Source: Fusobacteriales bacterium (GTDB taxonomy: Bacteria; Fusobacteriota; Fusobacteriia; Fusobacteriales; Leptotrichiaceae). Taken from it: a DNA stretch of 6,881 bases. Location: contig JAITVW010000012.1 in NCBI GenBank assembly GCA_031285605.1, forward strand, positions 1 through 6,881. The letters run 5' to 3'. The translations under genes were made by a program, and so were the position numbers. Below, one piece after another: positions 1 to 6,206 of the stretch. The notes beneath the pieces are model-generated. The model made no database searches. It had not been told where the DNA came from and saw only the letters and a list, made by a program, of their open reading frames with translations. Each line of letters begins with the position of its first letter. The first letter of the stretch is position 1.

Positions 1-1279
1 TACCGTCTAAATCTGCTTTAATTACACCAATTCTGCTCCTTATTGAACTATCTTCTAAAATATTGTTATTATCATTTAATTCATCTAATTCCTTTACAAA
101 TCCGTTCCAATCTCTACTATTATTGTTGTTATCTTTATCTTTTCTATTTTTTTTACATTTAATTAAAGTAAATAAAATTTCTGCATTTTTTTCTAATATA
201 TTATTATACACCTTTGGTGATTTTAATATTTCTATACAATTATTTAATTTATTTTCATTATCTAAATTTTTGTCATTTTCAATCCAAGTATATAATAGAA
301 ATATTAACCCATTACTACTCTGATAAAAATATTCAAATATTTCCTTACATTTTTGCTCTATAATATCTGATTCTAAATCTGTACCAAAAATATACTTTCC
401 TGATGTTTTAACTAATATCATTTCCTGTTTTATTTCAGGAAATTTTTCTTCTATTATATTATAAAAATTATTTGAAATTTCATAAGAAGAACTTAATATC
501 ATTTTCTGTCTCAATTCCTCTTTTTCTGAATCATTATTTTGGGAATTAATAGCACTAAATAAAAAATTCTGTATTTTATCAACATGAAATCCCACTATAT
601 TTTTGGTATCAATATTTTCAGCCAACATATTTTTTTCCTTTTTTATTATTTTTTTCTCTCGCCCATCATTCAAACATGAATCCGTTATCTTCATCTCTAA
701 TAATTTATTTATTTCGTTATTCAATACATTCTTTTCTTTATTTTTTTGCATATTTTTATATACGTCTAAATCTTCAATTATTTTTTTAGCTCCCTGACTA
801 GTCTTACCATCATAATTCAATTTATAAAATATTTGGTATAAACTGGGAAGCGTCTCTGAATAATAAATATCTCCATCTTTATTTAAAGCAATATGAATAA
901 AATTTTCTATTTCATCCAGGTTATTTCTTCCATAAACTGCTATTATTGGTACAGGTTTAAATTTTTTCCCATCCTCATCAGTAATGTTTTCTGATTTATG
1001 TTTTAATTCTTTTATACTTTCCGACCAATTTATTAGTTCATCTTCAAAATTTTCTGAATTATTATTACACTTTACTACCATAGAAACTGCTTCTAAATAA
1101 ATCAAATTTCCATATATATTTTTTTCATGTTTTTTGTTATATATTATAAATTCTATATTTTCTGATGTATTTCCATCATAATCAATAATTTTAGTATCCT
1201 TTAAAATTTCATATTCATTAGATTTATCAGAAATTTTCTCCTTTAAATACTTTTCACACTCTTCTTTTATTTTTGTCAT
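1..1279 (-). CDS. Cas10/Cmr2-like palm-domain protein with degenerate DUF6602-like N-terminus (3' end outside window)
   Basis: The frame is open from ATG 1279 to the left edge (426 codons, no stop), so the C-terminus is missing. Residues 55-115 (LEAVSMVVKC, then NWSESI and KFKP) resemble the core of the DUF6602 protein encoded just upstream. Residues 227-335 resemble the first palm domain of Cas10: a strand ending in FHVDKIQNFLF (231-241) corresponds to the D-h-x-x-IQ-x-F-h-F signature, and KTSGKYIF (291-298) to the later glycine-bearing strand. An Asn/Lys/Asp-rich linker (about 376-406) follows. RIGVIKADLDG (416-426) then looks like the first strand of the catalytic second palm, with D423 and D425 as metal-ligand candidates. 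No N-terminal HD nuclease domain of the Cas10 kind is seen. The ATG overlaps the upstream stop (ATGA) and has AAGGAG 8 bases upstream. Cas10 palm domains make cyclic oligoadenylates; that role is inferred here, because the GGDD-type motif lies outside the window. It could instead be the first gene of an adjacent type III locus, or an inactive homologue. Confidence 0.72.
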   Translation of the reverse strand, partial: MTKIKEECEKYLKEKISDKSNEYEILKDTKIIDYDGNTSENIEFIIYNKKHEKNIYGNLIYLEAVSMVVKCNNNSENFEDELINWSESIKELKHKSENITDEDGKKFKPVPIIAVYGRNNLDEIENFIHIALNKDGDIYYSETLPSLYQIFYKLNYDGKTSQGAKKIIEDLDVYKNMQKNKEKNVLNNEINKLLEMKITDSCLNDGREKKIIKKEKNMLAENIDTKNIVGFHVDKIQNFLFSAINSQNNDSEKEELRQKMILSSSYEISNNFYNIIEEKFPEIKQEMILVKTSGKYIFGTDLESDIIEQKCKEIFEYFYQSSNGLIFLLYTWIENDKNLDNENKLNNCIEILKSPKVYNNILEKNAEILFTLIKCKKNRKDKDNNNNSRDWNGFVKELDELNDNNNILEDSSIRSRIGVIKADLDG

Positions 1280-2136
1280 TCTTCTTTCTCCTTATTTTCA
1301 TTAAACATCTCAACATATTCTTGATGAGAAAAAAGCATAGGATTATTAATCAACATTATATATTGATTCAATTGAAATAATAATGTTAAAAGGCTTGAAT
1401 TATAGACCTTAAACTTTTTAATTTCTATATTCAATTTATTTAGTTCATCTTTTTTTTCAACAGATGGAGTCACAAATTCTGCTATTTTTCTTAAATTATT
1501 ATATTTGTTATAGATACTTAATTTGTTATCTTTACTTTTATATAATTTCTTAATACTCTTACCACATTGATATTTTTCTCCTGTTTCCTCTGAATGAGCA
1601 CATATTATCATACTACTTGTTGATTTTCTATTCAAAAAAACCATCATTTTTTCAGAATTATCATGAAAAGTCCCACATATTATTTTCAATGGTTTTGTTT
1701 TTCTCTTATTCTCAAGTACAGTATTTGTAGCTGACCCCGCAACTCCACTTCTTCCCGTTGTTAATACATCTATAGATTTTTCCCAATCTGTTATTTTGCT
1801 TTCTGAAAAAGTACTACTTTTACATTGAACAGCTGCCATCACAGCTTCAATAGGTATAAATTTAATATTTTTATTTTTTAACACATATGGTGTATATTGT
1901 TCATCAAATATCACTAAATCAGTTTCTTGAGAAACACAACCTTTCGAGTCTATCAAAAAAGCTCCTTGCTCAATAGTAAACTTTTTTGGAATAATACTTT
2001 TAAATAATTCTTTCCATACTTTTTCTCTAAAAGTCCCAGCAGTTAACTGATGATTATTAACAGTTATAAATAATTCTTCTACAATTGATTTTTCCATTTT
2101 ATCATAATTTTTTTTTATTTCTTCTATTATATTCAA
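1276..2136 (-). CDS. DUF6602-type protein, putative PD-(D/E)XK-like nuclease
   Basis: A protein of about 286 residues from TTG 2136, or 291 from ATG 2151. It matches my recollection of the DUF6602 pattern: GTFREK near 34-39, IPKKF, an SQETDLVIFD strand (69-78), IPIEAVMAAVQCKSS (94-108) and a C-terminal helical part with LNQYIMLI. D73 followed by Q104-C-K106 fits the D...(E/Q)xK core of PD-(D/E)XK nucleases, with E38 as a possible extra acid. The nuclease reading is inference, because the family is formally of unknown function. No signal peptide or membrane segment is evident, so it is probably cytoplasmic. I prefer TTG because GGAGGG sits 7 bases upstream of it, whereas ATG 2151 has no good ribosome site and lies 2 bases after the cas2 stop. 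The stop overlaps the next start (ATGA), so it should be translationally coupled to the Cas10-like protein and may act with it. Codon use is more AT-rich than in cas2. Confidence 0.75.
   Translation of the reverse strand: MNIIEEIKKNYDKMEKSIVEELFITVNNHQLTAGTFREKVWKELFKSIIPKKFTIEQGAFLIDSKGCVSQETDLVIFDEQYTPYVLKNKNIKFIPIEAVMAAVQCKSSTFSESKITDWEKSIDVLTTGRSGVAGSATNTVLENKRKTKPLKIICGTFHDNSEKMMVFLNRKSTSSMIICAHSEETGEKYQCGKSIKKLYKSKDNKLSIYNKYNNLRKIAEFVTPSVEKKDELNKLNIEIKKFKVYNSSLLTLLFQLNQYIMLINNPMLFSHQEYVEMFNENKEKEE
1288..1293 (-). promoter_or_regulatory. Ribosome binding site of the Cas10-like gene
   Basis: AAGGAG on the minus strand, 8 bases before ATG 1279. It lies inside the last codons of the DUF6602 gene and supports both the start and the ATGA coupling. 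Confidence 0.8.
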
Positions 2137-2143
2137 TACAATT

Positions 2144-2149
2144 CCCTCC
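2144..2149 (-). promoter_or_regulatory. Ribosome binding site deciding the DUF6602 start
   Basis: GGAGGG on the minus strand, 7 bases before TTG 2136. It overlaps the competing ATG at 2151, which makes the downstream TTG the more likely initiation codon. Confidence 0.65.
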
Positions 2150-2153
2150 ATCT

Positions 2154-2435
2154 TTAAAAAAACCTATCCGTCTTAAACCCCTCATCCTTCCCGAGAAAGA
2201 CCTTCTGCAGCCACCTTTCGTTTCTGGACTTAAAAACAATAAGCGAATCCTCATCTTTCCTGATAAACTTCTTTACCTCCAGCTCCATTTTCATGAACTT
2301 AGCTTCGGTAATCTCCCCTTCAAAAACCGAATTCTGAATATGGCTGAGATACTTCTTGCATATCTTAAATACATTCCTCTGAACCTTTGCCCCTTTCTCA
2401 TCCATCTTTATATCATAAACCAATATAATATACAT
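2154..2435 (-). CDS. cas2: CRISPR-associated endoribonuclease/integration subunit Cas2
   Basis: This 93-residue protein has the normal Cas2 length. It begins with the first beta strand of the ferredoxin-like fold, MYIILVYDIK, in which D8 is the conserved acidic residue at the dimer interface. RNVFKICKKYL and HIQNSVFEGEIT then give the helix and second strand typical of the family. Cas2 dimers bridge two Cas1 dimers in the spacer-integration complex; the reported nuclease activity is not needed for integration. The ATG lies 3 bases after the cas1 stop, with a GGTGG stretch upstream that overlaps the cas1 end and is only a weak ribosome site. Parts of the gene, especially near its 3' end, are clearly richer in G+C than the next gene downstream. 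No CRISPR repeat follows it, which is unusual for a cas2 at the end of an adaptation module. Confidence 0.95.
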   Translation of the reverse strand: MYIILVYDIKMDEKGAKVQRNVFKICKKYLSHIQNSVFEGEITEAKFMKMELEVKKFIRKDEDSLIVFKSRNERWLQKVFLGKDEGFKTDRFF

Positions 2436-2438
2436 TCT

Positions 2439-3431
2439 TCACCACCATATTCTAAAGCCTTCATACTCCTGCTCCCCGATCAAATGCTTTATCAGCTTGT
2501 AACACTCCAGCTTTATCAGATGCCTGTAAGAAACATCCCTGCCTAACCCTTTATGCTTAATAGTCTTATCAAGTCTCGCATCATACTCCCTTAAGATAAC
2601 CTGTTTATATTTCTCTTTCAGATAAGTAAAATTAGACTCTTTTTCAAAAGATCCCTCATTTATCTGATTTTTATTGAGAAGGGAAAATATAAGCCGGTCA
2701 CATACCAGTGGTTTAAATACTTCTGCTATATCCAGACATAAAGAAAATCTCCTCGTAGAAGGCTCGTGAAGATAACTGACAGTGGGATTCAGCTGTGTTT
2801 CATAAATCTGTGACAAAACTGTTGTATACATCAAAGAATTTATAAATGAAATCAATGAATTAATCATATTATCAGGAGGTCTTTTCACTCTTGTGTGAAA
2901 GTCTATTTCCTGATTAACAATATCATTCCAGCTCCTGTAATAAGCCTTTCTTATATTCCCCTCGATTCCCATGATTTCTTTTACATTATCCTGCTTTTCT
3001 ATCAAATTTTTTAATTTTTCTATTTCACTCATTGTCTCTTCCAGATTCTTTCCCCGATTGTTATAATACCGCAGTTTTCTGTAAATATTATCAGAAGCAC
3101 AATGGATAAATTCTTTTGCTAAAAAATTTCTTTTCTCAGGTTCATCATAATGTTTTACCTGATTTACCAAAAGATATCCGGAAACATTTGTTTCTTTGGG
3201 ATAATAGGAACCGTTATAAAAACCATAATAGTTAAATACATGAAGCGTAATTTTATTCTGCCCCAGAAAATTAAGAAGCTTCGTATTCAGGTTTACCTCT
3301 CCAAAAAGATATATCTCCTTCGTTATTTCTATTTTTATATCTTTTTTCTGTCCATCAGCTGTTTCAGCTACTATTCTGTTATCTTTCCTTTTCAAATCAC
3401 AGTTTTTGAAAATATAATATCTTTCACTCAT
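2439..3431 (-). CDS. cas1: CRISPR-associated integrase Cas1 (type I-B)
   Basis: A full-length Cas1 of 330 residues from ATG 3431. The N-terminal beta domain (about 1-80) is followed by the helical catalytic domain. The metal-binding residues are visible: E157 in MGIEGNIRKAYY, H222 in SYLHEPSTRRFSL, and D234/E237 in LDIAEVFKP, followed by the conserved CDRLIF. Cas1 catalyses insertion of protospacers into the CRISPR array together with Cas2, and Cas4 is expected to help trim and orient prespacers. I chose ATG 3431 because AAGGAG ends 4 bases upstream and because homologues begin near this point. An upstream in-frame TTG at 3452 would overlap cas4 and lacks a comparable site. The gap to the cas4 stop is 8 bases. 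Nothing suggests inactivation. Confidence 0.96.
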   Translation of the reverse strand: MSERYYIFKNCDLKRKDNRIVAETADGQKKDIKIEITKEIYLFGEVNLNTKLLNFLGQNKITLHVFNYYGFYNGSYYPKETNVSGYLLVNQVKHYDEPEKRNFLAKEFIHCASDNIYRKLRYYNNRGKNLEETMSEIEKLKNLIEKQDNVKEIMGIEGNIRKAYYRSWNDIVNQEIDFHTRVKRPPDNMINSLISFINSLMYTTVLSQIYETQLNPTVSYLHEPSTRRFSLCLDIAEVFKPLVCDRLIFSLLNKNQINEGSFEKESNFTYLKEKYKQVILREYDARLDKTIKHKGLGRDVSYRHLIKLECYKLIKHLIGEQEYEGFRIWW

Positions 3432-3435
3432 AATT

Positions 3436-3441
3436 CTCCTT
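3436..3441 (-). promoter_or_regulatory. Ribosome binding site of cas1
   Basis: AAGGAG on the minus strand, 4 bases before ATG 3431. It overlaps the TAA stop of cas4 and argues against the TTG at 3452. Confidence 0.75.
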
Positions 3442-3931
3442 ATATACGACAAAATTCATAATACGCACAATTTTTGCAGATCTTTATGTCCGGTTTTTCG
3501 GGAACAGCAGGACTATCAATTATTTGATATATCTCTTCCTTGATTTTTTCAAGATATTCCGTATCTTTTTCCGAAAGAATTATCTCTTCCCGTACTCTCA
3601 GCTTCGGGTAATCAATTATCCCTTTTTCTATTTCTATCCCTTTATCCAGCAGATACTTCATATAATACTTTACCTGCCAGATGAAAGCCTCCTCTATGCT
3701 TTTGCTTTTTTTTACCTCATGAAGAATTTTCCAGTCTTCCATAAAATCAATATTTATAGTTTCGTCCAATTGTATATGTTTTCTCTTTTTCCCGTAAGAC
3801 GATTCATCTATCAGTCTTCCCATCTCCACAAGCTCACTCTGATTTTCAAAATTCAAATTCCTGTTAAAGTACCATAATTTTGCTTTACATACAAAGTAAT
3901 AGTAAATCATTAATCCTGATATTCTTTTCAA
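3440..3931 (-). CDS. cas4: CRISPR-associated exonuclease Cas4
   Basis: A 163-residue RecB-type nuclease with a complete set of Cas4 motifs. C15 in YYYFVCKAKLW pairs with the C-terminal cluster C152, C155 and C161 to hold the 4Fe-4S centre. D62 (NIDFM), E72-V-K74 (HEVKKS) and Q86-x3-Y90 (QVKYY) form the catalytic core. Cas4 processes prespacers, helping with PAM selection and orientation for Cas1-Cas2. The start is a TTG that overlaps the cas3 stop (TTGA), supported by AGGAGG 10 bases upstream. The next in-frame Met at residue 8 would cut into the conserved N-terminal strand. The stop codon overlaps the Shine-Dalgarno of cas1, so cas3-cas4-cas1 are likely translationally coupled. The catalytic residues appear intact. 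Confidence 0.94.
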   Translation of the reverse strand: MKRISGLMIYYYFVCKAKLWYFNRNLNFENQSELVEMGRLIDESSYGKKRKHIQLDETINIDFMEDWKILHEVKKSKSIEEAFIWQVKYYMKYLLDKGIEIEKGIIDYPKLRVREEIILSEKDTEYLEKIKEEIYQIIDSPAVPEKPDIKICKNCAYYEFCRI

Positions 3932-6189
3932 AAAATACTATCCTCCTGTCCGGCTTCCCGGTCTTTTCCCGCATTTTTCAGAAACTCCGCCCCTATTTCT
4001 TCTGAATAATTACATTTTAAAATAAAAAATTTCTCATATTTTCCTATTGATTTTTCTGTTTTCCCTCGATTTTTTTCTATATACTGATAATTCACATTCA
4101 CCAGATAATCATACAATTTTGTTTTTAGTCTTGCTTTTTCTTTTTTCAAATTTTTTCTTTCATTAGAAGTGAGTTCCTTATTATAAGGCTGATTTAAAAA
4201 ATCCAGTATTTCTTCTATTTCATTCTTATTTTCCTGATATACACTTTCGGGTATAATATTAGCAGAATGGATATTTCTGAACTCTTTCAATACTTCTTCT
4301 CTTTTCATTTCATTATCAAGTTTCATTTTCACAAACTCCATACTCTTTTGAAATATTTTAAAGTAATCTGTATCAAGAAGATTTTCCATTGTATAAATAT
4401 TCTTTATCATGTCGACCTTGGTTTGTTCACTAATGACTCCGTCAAGTGTTCTGAGGGCATTTTTGGATAACATAAATATATCCGGATCAATCACGCTGTT
4501 TTTCCCTACTCCGGAGCATTTTCCTTCTCCTCCGTCAAAAACATAACAGTTATATTCCTTATCCAGCTCTCTGTTCCTGTAACATCTTCCCATTCTTTGA
4601 AATAATCCGTTCAAATCGGAAAGTTCTGTCAGAAGTACGTCAAAATCAATATCCAGTGAAGCCTCTACAATCTGAGTTCCTATCCATATTCCTGTCTCGT
4701 CCGATTCTCTTTCTCCCATAGCGAGTATTCTTTCTTCCTTACCGGCCCTGTCTTTTTTCAAAAATCTGGAATGAAGTAAATTCAAATCATTACGGTTTCC
4801 TCCCAGAACTTCAGCCAGTCCCTTATATATCTTTTGTGCTTGTTTTACAGTATTGCACACGACCAGAACCTTATTATTATCGTATAACTCAAGTATTCTT
4901 TCTGTATTTATCTCTTCATGCAAAACTTTTATACTGTGTCGTATTCTTTTATTATCTACAAATGTCTTTGGCTCAGCAAATGGAATATTTTCCTTTTTCA
5001 TTAAATCCAAAACTATACTTGGAAGCGTAGCTGTTAAAACAGCAAATTTTCCGCCTACTTTAGTAATATATGAAAGGCCGTTTATCAGATAAGCAAGCAG
5101 ATCCGGCGAATACATCTGTATCTCATCTATCACTACTTTTGAATATGCCAGTGTTGCCAGCTTTGGTTCAAAACCTCTGTATCTGAAAACAAAGTCAAAA
5201 ATCTGATCCAAAGTACACACTGTAAGCGGAAGAGACATTTGCTTTGTTCTGTTATAATATTCGTCAATATCGGCTTCCAGAGATTCTTTATCGGATTTCT
5301 CCAGATATTTACTGTATGTATCACCGTGTAAAAGTGCTACACGTTTATCAATTTCCGATTCTACAATATTTTCGGTTATTCTTTTATAAATAGCATTTAT
5401 TGCTGTTCTGAGAGGCAATGTAAAAAATCCCTTATTATCTCCTATCCAGAGAAGTCCGGCTTCGGTTTTTCCCATTCCTGTCTGTGCTATTGCTATTATA
5501 TTCTCATCTCTGTTTTCTTCCATATATTTTTGCAGTTCATTCCACTCTGCCTTTGGATTTTTCTTTTTTAATTCTGTCATAAATTTTTCAAGACCGTCCG
5601 ACAAAAAATCATTTTTATTTTCTACGTCTATTCCCGCACTTGCCGCATAATCTATCCTGTTAAGCATGCCTTTTAATATTACATATTGAAAAAAAGCATC
5701 TTCGCCATACTTATCCCTTCTCACTATTTCACAGTTAAAATATTTTTCACTGATCTTTCTTACTTCAAGATTTTCAATTTTATCATATGAAAAATTAACA
5801 GCCTCTTTCTCTAATTTCTTTATTTCCTCAGTTAATTCTTCATCTTCATATCTGAATTCCCTGTCATGATGATACGCTACAGTCGTTGCCATAATCTTTA
5901 TATCTAACTTAGAATATCCTACCTCTTTTAATTTTTTTGCATTAAAAAAAGACAAACTTAATATCCCATGTGGAATTTCAGTATTATCATATTTTCTGTT
6001 AATAATTTTATTCTGAAATTTTAAGTTCATCTTTCCTAAATCATGATACAGACAAACCAAGTATAACATATCCCAATTTATATTTAAACCGGGATATATT
6101 TTTTTCAGCAGTCTGTAATTCACCAATAAATTATCCGTATGTTCCTGTATAGTTTCGGCAGGACTTGATTTAGCCCAGTATTTCTTCAT
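3928..6189 (-). CDS. cas3: CRISPR-associated nuclease/helicase Cas3 (type I-B)
   Basis: A 753-residue protein from ATG 6189. The N-terminal HD nuclease domain shows H17, H49-D50 (LYHDLGK), H74 (IPHG), H107-H108 (AYHH) and D180 (NRIDYAAS). The superfamily 2 helicase part follows: Walker A TGMGKT (K241), DEIQ at 355-358 in place of the commoner DExH, TATLP at 386-390, motif V TQIVEASLDID (505-515) and motif VI QRMGRC (531-536). The C-terminal region is helical and Lys/Glu-rich. After Cascade opens target DNA, Cas3 is recruited to nick, unwind and degrade it. Both domains look intact. An in-frame ATG at 6201 exists but sits directly against AGGAG with no spacer. ATG 6189 has workable spacing and gives MKKYWAKSSP, the usual family start. 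The stop overlaps the cas4 start. Confidence 0.96.
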   Translation of the reverse strand: MKKYWAKSSPAETIQEHTDNLLVNYRLLKKIYPGLNINWDMLYLVCLYHDLGKMNLKFQNKIINRKYDNTEIPHGILSLSFFNAKKLKEVGYSKLDIKIMATTVAYHHDREFRYEDEELTEEIKKLEKEAVNFSYDKIENLEVRKISEKYFNCEIVRRDKYGEDAFFQYVILKGMLNRIDYAASAGIDVENKNDFLSDGLEKFMTELKKKNPKAEWNELQKYMEENRDENIIAIAQTGMGKTEAGLLWIGDNKGFFTLPLRTAINAIYKRITENIVESEIDKRVALLHGDTYSKYLEKSDKESLEADIDEYYNRTKQMSLPLTVCTLDQIFDFVFRYRGFEPKLATLAYSKVVIDEIQMYSPDLLAYLINGLSYITKVGGKFAVLTATLPSIVLDLMKKENIPFAEPKTFVDNKRIRHSIKVLHEEINTERILELYDNNKVLVVCNTVKQAQKIYKGLAEVLGGNRNDLNLLHSRFLKKDRAGKEERILAMGERESDETGIWIGTQIVEASLDIDFDVLLTELSDLNGLFQRMGRCYRNRELDKEYNCYVFDGGEGKCSGVGKNSVIDPDIFMLSKNALRTLDGVISEQTKVDMIKNIYTMENLLDTDYFKIFQKSMEFVKMKLDNEMKREEVLKEFRNIHSANIIPESVYQENKNEIEEILDFLNQPYNKELTSNERKNLKKEKARLKTKLYDYLVNVNYQYIEKNRGKTEKSIGKYEKFFILKCNYSEEIGAEFLKNAGKDREAGQEDSIF
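3941..3946 (-). promoter_or_regulatory. Ribosome binding site of cas4 (TTG start)
   Basis: AGGAGG on the minus strand within the end of cas3, 10 bases before TTG 3931. It is the main support for the non-ATG start that overlaps the cas3 stop. Confidence 0.7.
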
Positions 6190-6201
6190 TCTTTTCCCCA
6201 T

Positions 6202-6206
6202 CTCCT
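6202..6206 (-). promoter_or_regulatory. Probable ribosome binding site of cas3
   Basis: AGGAG on the minus strand, overlapping the TAG stop of cas5. It abuts ATG 6201 with no spacer and lies 12 bases before ATG 6189, which favours the latter. Confidence 0.55.

Noticed and set aside
61..160. Similar AT-rich stretches near 61 and 121 as a possible repeat
   Set aside because: They are Asn-codon-rich low-complexity coding sequence in the linker of the Cas10-like protein, not regular direct repeats with spacers.
63..797. Plus-strand open frames rich in Phe, Leu and Ser at 63-323 and 603-797
   Set aside because: They are antisense to the Cas10-like frame. Their composition is what the complement of AT-rich Lys/Asn/Glu coding gives, and they lack ribosome sites and recognisable domains.
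2161..2240. GC-rich stretch as a possible terminator or RNA element after cas2
   Set aside because: It lies wholly inside the cas2 coding sequence, and I see no stem followed by a T run in the minus-strand direction.
2085..2546. Plus-strand open frame of 153 codons
   Set aside because: It lies antisense across cas2 and the ends of its neighbours, all of which are supported by family motifs. It has no recognisable domain.
3150..5092. Plus-strand open frames within cas1, cas4 and cas3
   Set aside because: They are shadows of strongly supported Cas genes on the other strand.
5133..5324. Minus-strand open frame of 63 codons inside cas3
   Set aside because: It is in another frame across the cas3 helicase domain, whose own frame carries motifs on both sides of it.
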